Shown here one piece after another: positions 62,340 through 64,000 of a stretch of 64,000 nucleotides of DNA (position 1 is the first letter of the stretch; the number at the start of each line of letters is the position of its first letter). The DNA comes from Polyodon spathula (lineage: Eukaryota > Chordata > Actinopteri > Acipenseriformes > Polyodontidae): contig NC_054565.1 in the NCBI RefSeq assembly GCF_017654505.1, positions 7,398,512 to 7,462,511 of the forward strand. The letters are read 5' to 3'. The notes beneath the pieces were generated by a model. It worked only from the letters and a program-made list of their open reading frames with translations, made no database searches and was not told the origin of the DNA. Made by a program: the position numbers and the translations under genes.

Positions 62340-64000
62340 ATATTATACATTAATATAATAAGGGTTCTAGCAGCCTGGATAAATATATTTTAATATAATA
62401 CGGTTTCTAGCTGCATGGATAGATATATTTTAATATAATACGGTTTCTAGCTGCATGGATAGATATATTTTAATACAATACGGTTTCTAGCAGCCTGGAT
62501 AGATATATTTTAATATAATAAGGTTTCTAGCAGCCTGGATAGATATATTTTAATATAATACGGTTTCTAGCTGCATGGATAGATATATTTTAATATAATA
62601 CGGTTTCTAGCTGCATGGATAGATATATTTTAATATAATACGGTTTCTAGCTGCATGGATAGATATATATTTTAATATAATACAGTTTCTAGCTGCATGG
62701 ATAAATATATATTTTAATATAATAAGGTTTCTAGCAGCCTGGATAGATATATTTTAATATAATACGGTTTCTAGCAGCCTGGATAGATATATTTTAATAT
62801 AATACGGTTTCTAGCAGCCTGGATAGATATATATTAATATAATAAGGTTTCTAGCAGCCTGGATAGATATATTTTAATATAATACGGTTTCTAGCAGCCT
62901 GGATAGATATATTTTAATATAATAAGGTTTCTAGCAGCAGGGATAGATATATTTTAATATAATACGGTTTCTAGCTGCATGGATAGATATATTTTAATAT
63001 AATAAGGTTTCTAGCAGCCTGGATAGATATATTTTAATATAATACGGTTTCTAGCTGCATGGATAGATATATTTTAATATAATAAGGTTTCTAGCAGCAG
63101 GGATAGATATATTTTAATATAATAAGGTTTCTAGCAGCAGGGATAGATATATTTTAATATAATAAGGTTTCTAGCAGCCTGGATAGATATATTTTAATAT
63201 AATAAGGTTTCTAGCAGCAGGGATAGATATATTTTAATATAATACGGTTTCTAGCAGCCTGGATAGATATATATTAATATAATACGGTTTCTAGCAGCCT
63301 GGATAGATATATTTTAATATAATACGGTTTCTAGCAGCCTGGATAGATATATTTTAATATAATAAGGTTTCTAGCAGCCTGGATAGATATATTTTAATAT
63401 AATACGGTTTCTAGCAGCCTGGATAGATATATTTTAATATAATATTTCTAGCATGGATAGATATATTTTAATATAATAAGGTTTCTAGCAGCCTGGATAG
63501 ATATATTTTAATATAATAAGGTTTCTAGCAGCCTGGATAGATATATTTTAATATAATACGGTTTCTAGCAGCCTGGATAGATATATTTTAATATAATAAG
63601 GTTTCTAGCAGCCTGGATAGATATATATTAATATAATAAGGTTTCTAGCAGCCTGGATAGATATATTTTAATATAATACGGTTTCTAGCAGCCTGGATAG
63701 ATATATTTTAATATAATAAGGTTTCTAGCAGCCTGGATAGATATATTTTAATATAATAAGGTTTCTAGCAGCCTGGATAGATATATTTTAATATAATAAG
63801 GTTTCTAGCAGCCTGGATAGATATATTTTAATATAATACGGTTTCTAGCAGCCTGGATAGATATATTTTAATATAATACGGTTTCTAGCAGCCTGGATAG
63901 ATATATTTTAATATAATAAGGTTTCTAGCAGCCTGGATAGATATATTTTAATATAATACGGTTTCTAGCAGCCTGGATAGATATATTTTAATATAATAAG
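62340..64000. repeat. 40-bp AT-rich minisatellite, about 41 copies, continuing past the window edge
   Basis: The unit is GGATAGATATATTTTAATAT followed by AATACGGTTTCTAGCAGCCT. Alternating AATACGG/AATAAGG and GCAGCCT/CTGCATG/GCAGCAG variants suggest higher-order patterns. It occupies the first visible PSMB2 intron; the first coding exon must lie beyond it. Confidence 0.96.

Overview
The window is vertebrate nuclear DNA: spliced genes with GT-AG introns, CR1-type LINE remnants, long microsatellites and an exceptional load of minisatellites. Four genes are recognised from their exons. They occur in the order and orientation I recall for human 1p34.3: KIAA0319L (minus), NCDN (plus), TFAP2E (plus), PSMB2 (minus). 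The LINE with a TTCTTATG 3' tail, the tRNA-like SINE head and the compact, minisatellite-rich layout suggest a ray-finned fish, perhaps a non-teleost such as a gar, bowfin or sturgeon. That placement is an inference.

Layout. 1-10.6 kb: most of KIAA0319L (minus) from the signal peptide through the MANSC domain and five PKD domains; the C-terminal exons lie beyond the left edge. 10.6-17.4 kb: 5' introns of KIAA0319L and the head-to-head interval with NCDN, filled by four minisatellites. 17.4-24.0 kb: complete NCDN (6 coding exons, about 801 aa). 25-27.4 kb: two minisatellites. 27.6-28.2 kb: two minus-strand exons of an unidentified secreted protein with an EMI-like domain and no visible continuation. 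29-31.2 kb: a solo CR1 3' end and a 5'-truncated CR1 LINE. 33.8-34.7 kb: a roughly 890-bp (GT)n tract. 37.3-52.3 kb: complete TFAP2E (7 coding exons, about 433 aa), with introns swollen by (AAT)n and by 38-, 29-, 35- and 51-bp minisatellites. 53.5-55.5 kb: two diverged copies of a Tc1/mariner-like MITE. 56.4-62.0 kb: PSMB2 (minus), exons 2 to the end; its first coding exon lies beyond the right edge, past a 40-bp AT-rich array.

The exons were joined by hand. Splice phases agree at every junction of NCDN, TFAP2E and PSMB2, and through most of KIAA0319L. Two KIAA0319L exon ends (near 1405-1421 and 767-792) do not resolve into a clean frame and donor.

The genes do not form a pathway: a membrane glycoprotein, a neuronal cytoplasmic regulator, an AP-2 transcription factor and a proteasome subunit. 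No new multi-gene system was found. The most unusual signal is that tandem arrays have repeatedly captured an intron 3' end plus the start of the following exon (KIAA0319L exons 8 and 11, NCDN exon 6), creating rows of decoy splice acceptors. Most very long open frames here are minisatellite artefacts whose unit lacks stops.
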